From Tomocerus qinae (Eukaryota > Arthropoda > Collembola > Entomobryomorpha > Tomoceridae): a stretch of DNA of 64,000 nucleotides. The DNA lies in assembly GCA_020055645.1 (NCBI GenBank), contig CM034547.1:36993909-37057908 (forward strand), given 5' to 3'. The notes beneath the pieces are model-generated. The model did not search any database, was not told where the DNA came from, and worked only from the letters and a program-made list of their open reading frames with translations. This document shows positions 50,301 to 62,192 of this stretch, piece by piece. A program made the position numbers and the translations under genes. Position 1 is the stretch's first letter. Each line of letters opens with the position of its first letter.

Positions 50301-53300
50301 AAACGTTAATGTTTACCCAAGCTGAATTGAACGATAGGAATTGTAAGCACAATATGAAAAGTGGTGAATGTAATAAACAACTGATATAAGGCACCTGCTG
50401 GGCAATCACAGTAATGTACTACATACACTCTAGAATATTATACGGTATAAATGCGCAGTGTAATTCACACCCATAGGTGACTAACAACTTTTCATAGTAT
50501 CATCATATAGTAGCTTTTACGAAGATTAACATAGGCAAAGTAATTATTGTATAATTTATTCCCTAATGTTAATCTCAATTTCCAAGTACATTGCAGATAT
50601 CACTGAAAAGCAGACAAGTTTCAGAAATTGGTATTAATTATGATGATCAAAACAATGTGCAGTGATGCAGTGATGTGAATTTTCCATAGAGTCATATCAC
50701 AGTACTTGTACAGTATCACTAAGGTTTGTTGTATAATAATCAATGTAATGTGTTGTGCAATTGTGTATATTGGATTGGGTATGCATGCATAGCAAATGTT
50801 AATATGAAAACTCGGAAATTCTAATTTGGGTTCTCAATCTTCATATAAGCAGTATCTATTATGTAAGAAGACAGCTTGCATTTATTTTTGGAACTATGCA
50901 ATCCGCACAATGCTTTCTTAATAATATGCCGATGAGCCGATGCATCTTTAATGCAAAATCCAATATTACTTAGAGTACTTGCAACATTTGTAGCGGGTCA
51001 AAATCATACCAAGAGTTTAGTAAAGTTGAATCAATTCTGCTTGCGAAATAAAAAGGCTTGTCTACTCTTCTGAATAAGTATAGTAGCAGAGCAAAAAATA
51101 TTCGACAAAAAGTGGTATTCAAATGGATACAATCTATCGATCACCAAAGTCACATTGAAATGAAAGGTTCATGGCGAAATCTTTTTGGAGGATATCGTAC
51201 AGGGAAAAGGATTCGTATCGTCTTTATATGATATAATTATAAAGCACATGAAGCAGAGTGCAACGAACACCTCAGATATGAGTGGGTGTAGTGTGTAGCT
51301 ATATATTTGTGTCTAACGAAACTGTTAATATTAACTATACCCGATGTACATATTTGATTTTGCAATCTCCGTAAATCCAGCTTCCAGTCTAAGTTTGTAT
51401 ATAAAATAGTTAAATGTCTTATACGCATTTTAGCTGCTATTAGCGTCAAATGCATTCTCAACAATTTTCATCAAAACGCTTGCTCATCTTACGCCATTTC
51501 CTGTTGACAGACTATTCCATTCCAACTGTTAAACCTTGTCAAAAATTCACGAATCAACTGTTTTTCTTTGACAAGGTATTTGCATCACACGAAAGCATCG
51601 ACTACATAAAGTGCCATGGGGGAGAGTTGAAATATCCAATCCACTTTGACAAATGTGAAGGTAAACAACACCTTTAAATAAGCAAACACCCTTTTCATCT
51701 GCCAACAAAGAAAATATCCTAACGACCCGTTTACTCTACATTGTGATTGTATCCAGAACGTTAACTGACTAAATACACGGAATTGTGTGCTTACAAATAC
51801 TACCAATCGAATCTAAGGATACTATAATCAAATCTACAGAACAGACGTTTTAATTTTATTCCTTTCCTATTTCATTATATGCACAAAATCTTCAGGCATC
51901 ATATTATAAAAAAAATTAAGTTGTCAGCCAAAGGCTTGTCAGTCAAGACTGAATTATTACCTCGACTAAAAGGAAAAGTAACGCAGAGTAAATTCTCTAT
52001 CCATACAAATATCCTGAAAAATTTTAATTTCAAAGTCACTATTTCGTAGCTAATATATTCCTTTGCAGCGGAGAAAAAAGTTATGCTAGTCCAAGATTTA
52101 GTATGCCAAATGCACAGCATGCTTTAAATTAGACAGAACTTCTAGTACTCTACATAAATAATTTTACTAGCTGAAGGAACTTGTCATTTTAGAGTAATAT
52201 CGTGTATTACCTAATTTACCTAAAAACAATTTAGGAAATAAATGAATTGAGTTCTTAACTTTTCCCAAGGAATTTCTATGGGTTTATTACACATGCGTGT
52301 CTGCAATGGACTGTGAGAATTAATACAACTGTCTGTCTATACCAAACTATTCCTTTTAGCCTTGATATTTAGTACTAGTGAACCCAGCAAAGGGACGAAC
52401 CTAGCACTCAAGAAAATTCAATAGGCAACCCATTCCAGTAGTAAAAACAATCCCAAAAAAATCATTGCTATTTGCCTTAGTTGCCTACTATGGTTATGGC
52501 ATAGCACACTGTCCTGAATTTTAAAATAGCGCAACAAATTTTCAAAATGCTGAAATCCATTGAGTCTGTCGAAGGGTATGTAAAAATGTTATTTCAAACC
52601 ATTTTGAGTCAGTCAAATGTTTTGGGAGCTCGTAACCCCCATCTGGGGCTATCTCTGCCCCCTCTGATAGTAATTGATTCATATTGAAAGTAAAGGTCCC
52701 CCATATTTACTAAAATATACTTGCCAAGTTTTATTTAAAAAGTCCCATTACTTTCTGAGATATTTAATATTAAAGTCAATTTTTTTGTACACATTTTCAA
52801 GAAAAACTGCTTCTGAGCAGCATTAGTCTTGTTGCTTAAATTCAATTTCGTAATTTTTTACTGCGAAACAATCCAGGTCGACAATTTTTAAGTTAAGAAT
52901 GATACTTACCTGCAGATGAACAAACAATCAATACCCGAAAAGCAATACAAAACATGCATATCTACTACAAACACAAAGCACAATCAAAATCAAAGATGTT
53001 AGTTTTGAAATAATCACACACCAGATCTTAACACAGAAGTTGCATTTTGATATCTGATGTTAGAAAAGCATAGCATACGGACTTGCGCATTACTCATTTT
53101 AGGGACATTACCCAAATGCAAACTTCTTCCTTAAGTTTTCATTAGATAGATACAATATTCAAATTTACATGCCCCTATGCATTGTTCGGTGGTTTAGAGA
53201 AAGTGAACATGCGCATTTTGCTTTTCGGAACACCCTACCAACCGTACATACATAGATAGAAATATAGACACGTAAATTTTTTCGACTCTGTGATTATAAT

Positions 53301-55531
53301 AATGATGCTACACATAGGTCTGCAGAAACAAAGGCACTAATGTGTATTTTGGGACTGTACTCAACCTGATCTTAGAAATGTCAAAAATAAATCATTTACA
53401 CGTTTAAAATTCACGCAGATGTCCCACAGGAGTCCGCCAAGTTGGTAAACAGATAGGTATTTAAATCTTCAAGATGTGCAGGCTGAATGTTAATAAACTA
53501 TTTAGAACCAATCCAAAGGCTATCCATTTAGTAGCTGTTAATTCTCATTCAATTCTGGCTCTCCTGTTCCATTTTCTCTTTCTGAACCTTATAATTGGGA
53601 ATTCAATAAAGAGCAGACGATCCCGGTGTGCATTGTGCTAGTCCATGTAGTGGTATTATTAGCAGTTGCTTCTAAGCTGAGCTTCTAAGCTTCTAACCAT
53701 ACCCGGTTTGAATAAAGAAGGCAATTGCATGACATGGCATCACGCACAGAAAGCATAGTAGCCTAATAATGACCTTGTCTAAAGCAGAATAGCGAAAAAG
53801 ACGGAGGAGAAATTGACGTGTATGGAATCTCAAGAGATCTTCATTTCTCTTCTCCAGCCATCGCTCTCTAAATCTCCTGTCCTGGATTAACTTACCTCCT
53901 CTTCGAGGATCATGAGTTTGAAATAAATACACAAACATCTTTTACTTGTAGAACAAAACGGATTTCCTTGCTTGGACTTTCATAGATGTTTACTAAATCT
54001 TCAAGATTTAAACCAACATCAACTTGTTTTCCCTTGATTTCATTGAAAAGCTTTCTTAAATAATATATTACGGCTGTGTTATAGTAGATAACAAAATAAG
54101 CTTATAAAGAGATTTTTTGTCATTCAACAATAATGCAATCAAAATATAAAGGATTTAAGACTTAATCATAGATTTGTTTGCACAAAATGCTCTCGGATTA
54201 GGATTGTAATAGGAAGAGAAAAAATTTAAGCCGCAGATAAAGAACATCTATAACTTAACAATCGAAATACAAAAGCGAGGCACGACGAATCACTATTGCA
54301 CATAAGTGAAACACTCAATTTATATCTTATTTCAAGGATCAAAATCGAGTCAAAATCTAAAATCTGCTTTGGATTGTACCTTGTTATAAATAATCCAGTG
54401 CACCGAGACAATGGATTTTGTATCTGGTAAATGTATTACCATACCAAGACATAAATATAAAAGTCCTACCTTTCCATATGTGCAGAAAACATGTACTTTC
54501 CATTCTTTTCTTTTTCTTGAAAACAAATCTATTCACTACGAAAAATTCAATTCTTCTTTGATTAAACTTTTCACTTTTGCCCAGGTGAAAGGAAGTGAAA
54601 ATTCGATGAAGATTCTGTAGATGTTCATTTTGTTATTTTTCATTAGAACGTAACAATATTGGTGAATCATTTTACCTAACTACGTTATGGTTTATCAAGT
54701 CTAATACAACACCATAATTGCAATAATAAATGGCAAGAAGCGAATTGAAAGTTCATGTTAAGTCTCAAACTGCTATTTGAAATTTAAATAAGTACATACC
54801 GAGTCCCAACAAAAATTGATTTTCGACTTTCACTAAGAACAAATACAACAGCTTATTTTATTCTATAATAATTTATTCTCAATTCAACAAGCATGCTTTT
54901 ATTCAATTAAATTACAGACAAGTATAGACACAAGGGCCGTATTGCGTGTACAGTTAATAGCCTTAATATATTCTACTTCTAGTATGTGAACACTGCGGAA
55001 ACCAAAATTCGGAAACATCTGGATCAGGCTTTGTAACTAATGTAAATCATCCCCAGCATCTTTGAAACTTTTCTGTGACACCGTAACAAAACAACTTATT
55101 TGGAGCATGAGAAAATTGTGCCCTGCTTTGAATACTTAACTTACCCCGTCTGCATACAGCGGGATAACTTTATAGCTATATGATAACCCAAATAGGCAGG
55201 ATGTAGACCTTGAAAGCATTGTAATCTTGTTTCAATAATGCGAGGGAGAAACTGAATGCCTAATGGCTATTCTCAAAGAGAACACAAAGGAAAGTAAAGA
55301 TCATTCACAACAAGCATAAAGCTTTTCAAAGTTGTAGATACTACAGTAGATATTTGTTTGTGAGGATGTTGTCCAGAAGGACATCTACCGGAAAGTTTTT
55401 CAGTTAGTAACTGTGCTTTCTCTTTCAACTTTCTCTTTCCGTCACAGGATTTCTCTATAGACCGAATTCTTCTTTTGCTACCGTCTCAAACAGCCATACA
55501 TTTTAACTCGAACAATTTACAGTCGATATTA

Positions 55532-55635
55532 GAACATTTGTTTTTACATTCCACTGTTTTGCATTCTGTATTCGAACATTTGTTTTTACATTCCACTGTT
55601 TTGCATTCTGTATTCGAACATTTGTTTTTACATTC
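55532..55635 (+). repeat. 42-bp tandem repeat, about 2.5 copies
   Basis: The unit starts GAACATTTGTTTTTACATTC and ends CATTCTGTATTC, at 55532, 55574 and partially 55616, essentially identical between copies. Because 42 is divisible by three it stays open and encodes a repeated EHLFLHSTVLHSVF in the frame 55475-55666. There is no other sign that this is a gene. Confidence 0.9.
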
Positions 55636-56128
55636 TATCAAAATGAATTCTAATTTTGCCCAATAAACATCATCAATATGCTTTAACCTACAACCAATAA
55701 ATTAACCAATTTAGTGTTTTATTGTCACTAAACCACGTCACAGAAAAAAGTTTACAATTGTATAAATTCCTTGAAAACAGAAATATTATAAAAAATTGAA
55801 TCATAAGGTCTTTAAAGTTGATTAAATTAAATTGAGTACATTTCTATGTACATACATAATGAAGATTTTCATTCTTCCAACCTTGCTGATAGCTTTTACC
55901 GTTACTCCATACACTCTCTAAGCAGAAGATGACATGTAAAGAATACTAGTTTATTATTTAGTTGTGTGTGATTTGTGTATTAGCTACATAAAATAAAACA
56001 CTTCACATTTACTCCCACGCGCGTTGTAATAAAAGTGAAACAAAGTGATAGAGCAATCTATAAACTATAAAAGAAATGTCGCATCCTTATGATTTCCAGA
56101 ACAATATTTGCAACACTGCGACACAGAC

Positions 56129-56455
56129 CGACTCCTACGTGGAAATTACTCCTAAAATACTTTACTCCTAAGGAATTCCTAAAAAGCACTTCTTTCTCCA
56201 ATACAAGATATTAACCGAATGTTTTTAAATTATTTTGGGGTTATCCTTTAAACAACATATTATGTTCGTAACTCTTCGATTGGTTAACAGTTGAGTTTAA
56301 TTTTCAATATCCTTAATAATATTAATTATTAACTGCAATGCAAAGCAATCCTAAGCTGAATTGTATGTAGTAGAAACTGCATTGTACTACTAGTAGCTGA
56401 TATTAGGACTCCTTTAGGAGTAAAGTCTTTGTAAGTGATTCCCTCGTAGGAGTCG
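56129..56455. mobile_element. 327-bp MITE-like element with about 54-bp TIRs
   Basis: The left arm 56129-56182 (CGACTCCTACGTGG...TTACTCCTAAGG) and right arm 56403-56455 (...CCTTTAGGAGTAAAG...CGTAGGAGTCG) are inverted copies at roughly 80% identity, with the word ACTCCTA repeated within each arm. There is no coding capacity. Target-site duplication is not evident, so the superfamily is unassigned. Confidence 0.7.
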
Positions 56456-56745
56456 ATTCATGTAACCTCACCTCACAACGTGACACCAATGTTTTTCAAT
56501 AATGTCATGAAAAGAATATTAAGTGACAGGATGCGATAACGAGATAAGTGGGACAGTACCTACAAACTTGTCTCCAGTTAAGAGCCCCAAGGACATAATC
56601 CGTCAGAGTTAAGAGTCAAGAACGCTATTTCTCGATTTTTGTTTCCGTTAAGTGCTTCTCCGAATTTCCCCACGTCAACACTATATTTGGATTTTTTGGC
56701 ATGATGTTTTGCATGGAACAGAAAAAAGACTATTTTAATGTAATG

Positions 56746-56973
56746 CAGGGTATGAAAAATGTTGCCTTTCTTTTATTGTACCTCTTTGCCGTTTATGCCT
56801 TTTTTGAAATTGTAATTTTTTTCCTTATTTGGGTTTAATTGAAAATAATCTTGATATTTTCTATAACTTTTATAACGTGTAACATACCTTTTTGCTAATT
56901 TTGCCCCTAATTTTGCTGGGCAAAAAGGCAACCAAAACCAAAAGGGCAAAAGGCATGCCTTTTTCATGCCCTG
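56746..56973. mobile_element. 228-bp MITE-like element with CAGGG ends
   Basis: The left end CAGGGTATGAAAAATG...GCCTTT and the inverted right end CAGGGCATGAAAAAGG...GCCTTT form imperfect TIRs of about 24 bp. The interior is rich in GCCTTTTTGCC-type words. CAGGG termini fit hAT-like MITEs. The expected 8-bp duplication is weak: ATGTAATG on the left against ATGTCTGA on the right share only the first four bases. Confidence 0.55.
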
Positions 56974-58360
56974 ATGTCTGATGGTCGTATTTGTGAATAG
57001 AAATATACATAAGTCAGTTTAGTAAGTACCTACACTTTCAGAAGCAGCTACTAGTTTCGCATTTACAATTAATTAGGCACTTTACGATCATTAAACACCT
57101 ATCTTTACAACTTCATCATCTATTATTGGAATCGAATTAAAAAGCGATATAAAGTTTTAAGTTGTAGTTTTACTACATTTGTATTTAAGGATAATGTGAA
57201 TAAACGAAAACATAAAAGAGCTTAATGTATTTACAAAATTGAAAACCATCATTTTTATTTCGAAGTGCCCGAGTAGCATGAGTATAAGTATAAAGCAGAG
57301 ATCTGATTTTTAAGTCATTGCATACCATGAATTGTACTATATATTATAGCTTACAATAGTACATGAAATGCATCCCGATACAAGCATCCAAGTGGAAACA
57401 TCCAAATGCTTGTCTGTGTGGGTTTATTGGTTTGTGTTTGTTGAGTCTACTGCCCTGTACTGTGTTGGCGTAGTCGTACACGGTCTAGACCGTCTATGTA
57501 ATACACATTTTAGTTACATGTGCTCATTCTGCTCTTACTTATGATTTTCCTTCTCTTCTTATTTCTGAATATACCTGTTTTGTATGTATGTATATTATCC
57601 ATACGAATGTACCTTCGGGATAATCGGATAACAAGTTTGCGACAAGGCAGATTTTATTATTTGGACAAATAATGTCGTCTGACTTGTCTTACTTAGCCAT
57701 GTAATGCAAATATTTATCTACTGCCAGAAATCGAAAGAATAATGACAGAAAAGCTGTTTTTAGAACGAAAAATTTATTTAGTACCTAAATTCCCAAAATG
57801 AAAAATACTCCTCAACAAAGGATGGGAAGGTCGCCAGACGAAGCGTGTATTATTTTATTCGACCTTCTGTCTACCTAGACTAAACCGAAACCATAATATA
57901 ATAACGTATCTTCTGCCCCTTCACCTCCGTCCTACTTTCTTTGACAGAATTCTACTTATGTATGAAAATCCTATACATGTCACATTAGCTTTTAGGACTG
58001 ACCAAGCGATCAAAGATGTGAAAGAACTCATCAAGAACTCAAGAACTGACACCGAAAATTCCAATCTAGAATGTAAAGGGAAACTGTACATAAACACAAT
58101 TCTATTTTATTCGTTTGGTGATGTCTGAGCATGAACCATGAAGTGAAATCCCAGATAATATTAATTCCACTGCAGGGATTCCAGAATAGGGAGGATATCA
58201 AATCAATCAAGCGCATTGAACTGTTATCTAAAATCCGCACAGTTTTTGCAGCCGCGAGTGTCAGCTAATGTGAACGCTAAGTATAAGTTGGTCTAGGTCT
58301 ACCTGATGCACACAAAATTCAAACACAGCTCTGCTTCACATACTCACCATGCTATGTCAG

Positions 58361-58395
58361 TCATTCGGGTTTAGAAGTTGAACTGGAACGGACCT
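58361..58395 (+). promoter_or_regulatory. Initiator plus DPE core promoter of GPCR gene 2
   Basis: TCATTC at 58361-58366 fits the arthropod initiator TCAKTY with +1 at A58363. GGACCT at 58390-58395 fits the downstream promoter element RGWYVT and begins exactly at +28, the spacing DPE function needs. No TATA box is seen. The predicted 5' UTR is an unspliced 141 nt to the ATG at 58504. Confidence 0.6.
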
Positions 58396-58503
58396 TGGTA
58401 GAGACATTATCTCCTTTGCGACTCCGTCCGACTGCTCGTCAGATGACTTCCGGCAAAAGAGTTCACAGAGTTATTTAGAACATATTGTTCTGTCTTTGAA
58501 GTC

Positions 58504-61290
58504 ATGAATATCACTCGGAAGTTGCCCAAGAAATTCACAACTGTTAACCCAGAGGCTTGGCCTCGGATCTACTCTTACGGTGCTATGTTTGTGATTGCTG
58601 TGTTTGGTAATCTCCTTGTGTTGCTCACATTGTGTGGAAAACGGAAAAAAATTTCCTCTTTGAATAAACTCATTTTTCATCTTTGCCTGGCAGACCTAAC
58701 TGTTGCTTTCTCTTATATGGCTGTTGAAGTGTATTGGAGAATTAGTATTGGATGGTATGCTGGAGAATTTCTATGTAAGTTATTTCTAAAACTATTCATT
58801 CACTATTTCCAGAAATTAGATTTTACACAGGCAAAATTTCAATGATACAATGCTATTTTATTTTGTAAAATTAGGTAAACTGGTTCAGTTTTTTCGGGCA
58901 TTTGGACTGTATCTCAGTTCGTTTATTCTTATGTGCATATCTCTGGATCGCTACTATGCGGTAGTGCATGTGTTAAAATCTGTGACAGGTCCGAAACGTG
59001 CCCAACGAATGATAGCTATCTCTTGGATTTTAGCTGCTCTTTGTGCATTTCCGCAGGTACTTTACATAAGAATGTTGTTATGTAATCTAAAATTCATTTA
59101 TATTGGCAGACACAAAAGGAAAGCAATAATTAATTAAATTTTCTGCATGACTATACTATAATAGAGTGTTATATTCCGAGTGGAGTCTCATCCGTATTTT
59201 CATGAATACAAACAATGTGTAACGATTTGGCTGGGGGAAACGGCAGAAATAGTAAACACAGCTTTCAGTCTGGCCATCATTTACTTTCTCCCACTTGGTG
59301 TCATTATTTTCTCCTACGGCAGCATAGTTTGTAAACTGTTTGCCAGAGCTCGGAGGAAAACTAAAGGTAAGGGTCTATACGAAATTAATTAAGATCTATT
59401 GACAGTAACGAATCTCCGAACAAGCACTTTCACTTTTATGTTCTGACTTATAACTACCAATTAAAAAAAGTTAAGAAATTTTATAGAAAATCTAATTTGA
59501 TTAACAATCATGAAATTTTTTGTGAAACCTTGGTAAATAACTTACATTGACCTAACCCGAGAAAAGAGAAAGTGGTATGCCAGGAGAAATTGATAGAAGT
59601 TTCGAAATTTTCTAAATCAATTCTAGTAAATCCCGAGATTAAGCCATTTTATGGTATTTGAACATGTTTATGTTTTAAAATATTTTCGACTGCAAATGGG
59701 CAGATTCTGAAAATTGTTATAAGCGAGTTTGAAATTAATTAGAAATCTGGAAATCTCTATTTTTAACTTATCCGTATGCATTTTAGATGCAATAAACAAT
59801 CCAACTACAATGGATGGTAATTTTGACGAGAACCCTGAAATCAGAACCTAGAAATTGATCAGAAAAGTTAACTGTGATGTTCGAAACTAAATAGTACACC
59901 ACACACGCATGTAAATGGGAAACATAATATAGTGTATTTATGTATACATTAAATGAAGAGTTGTCTCTATTTTAATGCAGATCTTTTGCGCCACAGTGGA
60001 CCACACAGTCTTATACACCGTGCTAAATTCAGTACATTAAAACTGTCCATTGTAATTGTTCTAGTTTTTGAAATTTGTTGGACACCTTACGTGACAATTT
60101 CTATGTGGTAAGTACCTGAACCATTTTACTCTATATACCGACCGTGACAGAAAGTAAAACATTATAGGGTATAGGCAATATGTAAGTGCGTACTAAGTGC
60201 ATAAATGGAACAGTCAGCATCAGATAATAATGATATCCCTGAATGGGAAACAGTCTGCCAGAACCATCTTAAAATGTCCATTATTAATGCACTATCTTAA
60301 CGTGCTACAACTACAACTGAATGATCATAGAATGCACAAAATGAATATACGTTATACATTCTCACATCCGTAGCACTTATTTTACCATAAGAGAAGAATG
60401 AATCTTTTATTATATTGGGAATAATACTTTCCCAAGCTTCCGAAATACATTTCTACATGCAGGCAACGGTAGTAGCCATGAATTTTCTCCATTGGCGGTT
60501 TCAACGTTTCAGAGAGTTGCTACTTATCCAACTGTTGTGCAGCATGTGAATGGAATCTTGGACCGATTTTTTTAGTGTGTACTTTTTATGGTTTGGGTAG
60601 ATAGTTTGGAAAGATAATTTTGTCGTAAAATAATAATTTCCCACCTGGGACACTAAGTCGAAATTTACTATATCAATTTTGCAATGTCTGTAAGTTTCGT
60701 AGACTTAACACAAAAAAGCATGAAATAAAACGACAGAAATAAGGAAAAACTATTTCATGTGCTTAAATGATAAATGAACACATTTCTAGGAAGGTTAGGT
60801 CTCATTTCTGGTTTTCTGGAAGTAATCAGTTTTGTTGATGTTTCAAATACGTAATAGATTGTCTCATATTGTAGTATAAAATAGGAAAAGGGATACCTGC
60901 TTAAAATAGTGTGCTTGTACTGTGTAAAGTCGCTACAGGTGTGTACAGTTAGGTATAATAGCGGCATAATGCCCCTGATGATTAAAAGGAACTAATGAAT
61001 GAACAACGTGGGTTTTGGTGAATATTTGTAGGCACATTGTGGACCGAAAGAGTGCAGAAAATCTAGATGTGCGAATCCAAGACACTCTCTTCATGATGTC
61101 ATGTGCCACTGCCTGTGTCAACTCATTTGTCTACGGTTGTTTCTCCCACGGGTGCTCTCGCAAACGGACCAACATCTCACGAACTACTGATACAAATACT
61201 TCTTTCAAGTCCAATGTTCAAAGTAGAAAAGTGAATACTTTCTCTGTAACGAATGGCATAATAAAACCTAGAACAATAATTATGTGCTAA
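58504..61290 (+). CDS. Rhodopsin-class GPCR, AKH/ACP/GnRH receptor-like, gene 2
   Basis: Tandem paralogue of the upstream receptor. Coding exons: 58504-58774, 58875-59056, 59165-59366, 59981-60107 and 61032-61290, giving 346 aa. Including the optional in-frame exon 59787-59816 gives 356 aa. The short N-terminus has one sequon (N2). Landmarks: GN in TM1, LCLADL in TM2, [14 protein letters not shown] before TM3, [33 protein letters not shown]...KQC in the second extracellular loop, FLPLGVIIFSYGS in TM5, FEICWTPYVTISMW in TM6 and ACVNSFVYG in TM7. The PQSVIF-VESHP block is close to insect AKH receptor sequence. Odd points: NSFVY replaces NPxxY, and a Glu sits beside the TM6 CWTP. The Ser/Thr-rich tail could bind arrestin. 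Ligand unknown; function seems kept because all splice sites and the frame are intact. Confidence 0.87.
59787..59816 (+). other. Candidate 30-nt cassette exon in the third intracellular loop
   Basis: Flanked by CATTTTAG upstream and GTAATT downstream. Its length is a multiple of three and both boundaries are phase 1, so inclusion or skipping keeps the frame. Inclusion would add ten residues (DAINNPTTMD type) between the basic end of TM5 (RARRKTK) and the TM6-side exon. Gene 1 has no equivalent exon. Confidence 0.35.
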
Positions 61291-61437
61291 TTAAGTAATG
61301 GATGAGATACTACTATTAATGATAGAACTATTATGTAATATACTATTACGTCACAATAAGCCAATTACCTTTGTATTCCTTTGGTTTCTTTATTGAGCTT
61401 CAGAAGTAATTATTTTTTATCATTGGTTCCAAATAAA
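61291..61437 (+). other. Probable 3' UTR of GPCR gene 2 with poly(A) signal
   Basis: AATAAA at 61432-61437 is the first clear poly(A) signal after the TAA stop, giving a short 3' UTR of about 150-170 nt. Confidence 0.55.
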
Positions 61438-61739
61438 AATCTTTGCGCAGAAGTAGTAATTTTTTTCATGAGAATAGACGGTCTCTCTTTTGTGATTGTA
61501 TGACATGTGATGCGATGCATTATGCATTACCAACATGGTAAGGATGAAATGACGAATTACATATTCAGATGATATCCTAATTAAACTCATTGAATATTTA
61601 TGTTTTTCTTAGAATCCACCTAGACTAATAAAGGTTTGCATGTACAAATCTGCTTTCCCAAACCTTGAGTGAAGTTCTCCATTCATATCTACCATTCATT
61701 AGTCAGACTTTTCAATTTTATCTATTCAATCTACAACGC

Positions 61740-62192
61740 CTATACTTATCTGTATTCAGGAACGTTAGCAAGGTTTATATGCCATATAATATGGAATGAA
61801 CTACCTGATTATGCAAAGGACAATAAAGAGCAGATACTTTAAGAGTGAAATGAAAGAGTTCCTATTAAAATCACAACTATGTGAGGCAATTTTTAGTTAA
61901 TGAAACCCGAAATTCCAAAGTATGTGATTTATCTTGTATCGATGATGTAATAAACGCCTGTTAACGCTAATGTAACTAATAATTAAACTCGGTTAAACAA
62001 AATATATAAAACGCGTATACATAATATGGATACACTAAGACTAAGTTCAAATAACAACTAATGATAATACATACATAATACATTTGCCTCACTGTACACT
62101 ACATAGTACTATGAATGAATGACTGTTATTCACAATAATAAGGCTATGTATCCAGACGTTTGAATAAATACAATACATACATACATACATGT
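61740..62192 (+). mobile_element. Degenerate 3' end of a LINE-like retroposon
   Basis: In two adjacent frames the region reads WNELPDYAKDNKEQI and then FKSEMKEFLLKSQL. This is the C-terminal signature of CR1/Jockey-type reverse transcriptases, in which a W-N-x-LP block is followed about 15-20 residues later by FK-x3-K-x2-L. A frameshift and stop separate the two. The sequence downstream ends in TTGAATAAATACAATACAT and a (CATA)n run near 62171-62191, like LINE tails that end in a microsatellite. It appears to be a 5'-truncated, dead copy. Confidence 0.5.

Larger units (their letters stand above)
47379..58360. other. Intergenic stretch between the two receptor genes
   Basis: About 11 kb with no domain-bearing exon recognised. 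It includes the unassigned 3' UTR of GPCR gene 1 (no unambiguous poly(A) signal close to its stop), a 42-bp tandem repeat (55532-55635) and two TIR elements (56129-56455, 56746-56973). The minus-strand frame 53693-53938 is charged and Arg-rich but matches no family I know. Confidence 0.5.

Noticed and set aside
53693..53938. Arg-rich minus-strand frame
   Set aside because: The charged sequence looked gene-like, but no family, start context or neighbouring exon could be supported.
41195..60610. 18-bp inverted match (TATGGTTTGGGTAGATAG) between about 41200 and 60590
   Set aside because: Flanking bases do not extend the match, so it may be chance or a very decayed repeat.
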